From: Pseudomonadota bacterium | GTDB taxonomy: Bacteria > Pseudomonadota > Gammaproteobacteria > Burkholderiales > Burkholderiaceae_D | Reading direction: 5' to 3' | DNA length: 13,614 nucleotides | Assembly: GCA_023392035.1 (NCBI GenBank) | Contig: JAEVZY010000234.1 | Coordinates: 1-13,614 of the forward strand | Part shown: positions 13,509-13,614 of the stretch, piece by piece | Layout of the letters: each line of letters begins with the position of its first letter | How positions within the stretch are numbered: the first letter of the stretch is position 1 | The notes under the pieces: model-generated | What the model was told of the DNA's origin: nothing | What the model saw: only the letters and a program-made list of their open reading frames with translations | Databases searched by the model: none | Program-made: the position numbers and the translations under genes

Positions 13509-13535
13509 GCGGATCGGCGGGCCAGCCCGATCCGC
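13509..13535 (-). terminator. Hairpin between trxB and the Smr gene, weak terminator candidate
   Basis: GCGGATCGG (13509-13517) and CCGATCCGC (13527-13535) form a perfect 9-bp GC-rich stem with a 9-nt loop, 17 nt after the trxB stop. On the minus strand the following bases read GGCGTTTGAAAG, so there is only a three-base T-run. It may be a partial terminator, a transcript-stabilising hairpin or an attenuator limiting read-through into the Smr gene. A smaller competing stem (CGGG/CCCG) exists within it. Confidence 0.45.
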
Positions 13536-13551
13536 TTGCTGCAACCCGGCG

Positions 13552-13614
13552 TCAGCCTTCCAGGCTTTCCAGGTAACGCTGGGCGTCCAGCGCCGCCATG
13601 CAGCCGGTACCGGC
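13552..13614 (-). CDS. trxB: Thioredoxin reductase, C-terminal end only
   Basis: Only the last 20 codons and the stop (TGA at 13552-13554 on the minus strand) are inside the window; the rest lies beyond the right edge. The visible residues read AGTGCMAALDAQRYLESLEG. The (G/S)xGCMAALDAxxYL motif is the hallmark C-terminus of bacterial NADPH-dependent thioredoxin reductase, part of the FAD-binding domain. The enzyme reduces thioredoxin in the cytoplasm. The gene would be upstream of the Smr gene on the same strand. The fragment is short, but the motif is distinctive. Confidence 0.85.
   Translation of the reverse strand, partial: AGTGCMAALDAQRYLESLEG

Overview
The window looks like chromosome of a high-GC betaproteobacterium, most likely of the Oxalobacteraceae (Herbaspirillum / Collimonas / Janthinobacterium group). 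This is inferred from strong GC bias at third codon positions, the betaproteobacterial character of the proteins, and the compact housekeeping cluster nadE-glnB-smr-trxB on the right. No database search was possible, so the genus is a guess.

Left two thirds (1-8891, minus strand): one giant open frame that starts at 8891 behind a strong Shine-Dalgarno and runs off the left edge without a stop. At least 2963 codons are visible. It encodes an RHS/YD-repeat protein. Its order is: a conserved N-terminal segment, about 2000 residues of YD repeats (parts of them in a regular ~68-residue super-repeat), four tandem degenerate DUF4214-like helical modules, more YD repeats, a probably beta-rich segment, and a fifth DUF4214-like module. 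The C-terminus, where an RHS core, a toxin tip or a secretion signal would lie, is outside the window. A 234-bp leader upstream holds an AT-rich promoter-like island and a perfect 9-bp inverted repeat.

Middle (9126-10283, minus strand): a FemAB-like/GNAT N-acyltransferase of the COG3146 (DUF482) family. It is divergent from nadE across a 92-bp gap that contains a GC-rich dyad.

Right (10376-13614): glutamine-dependent NAD+ synthetase (nadE) is followed on the same strand by a PII signal protein (glnB), 75 bp downstream with its own possible promoter. glnB ends one base from the stop of a convergent Smr-domain gene. Upstream of that gene on the minus strand are a hairpin and the last 20 codons of thioredoxin reductase (trxB). 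nadE and glnB form a nitrogen-linked pair: NadE consumes glutamine, and PII reports glutamine, 2-oxoglutarate and ATP/ADP status.

The most unusual content is the giant YD/DUF4214 mosaic protein. The right-hand genes are ordinary core genes. I see no tRNA, rRNA, CRISPR array, insertion sequence or phage gene.
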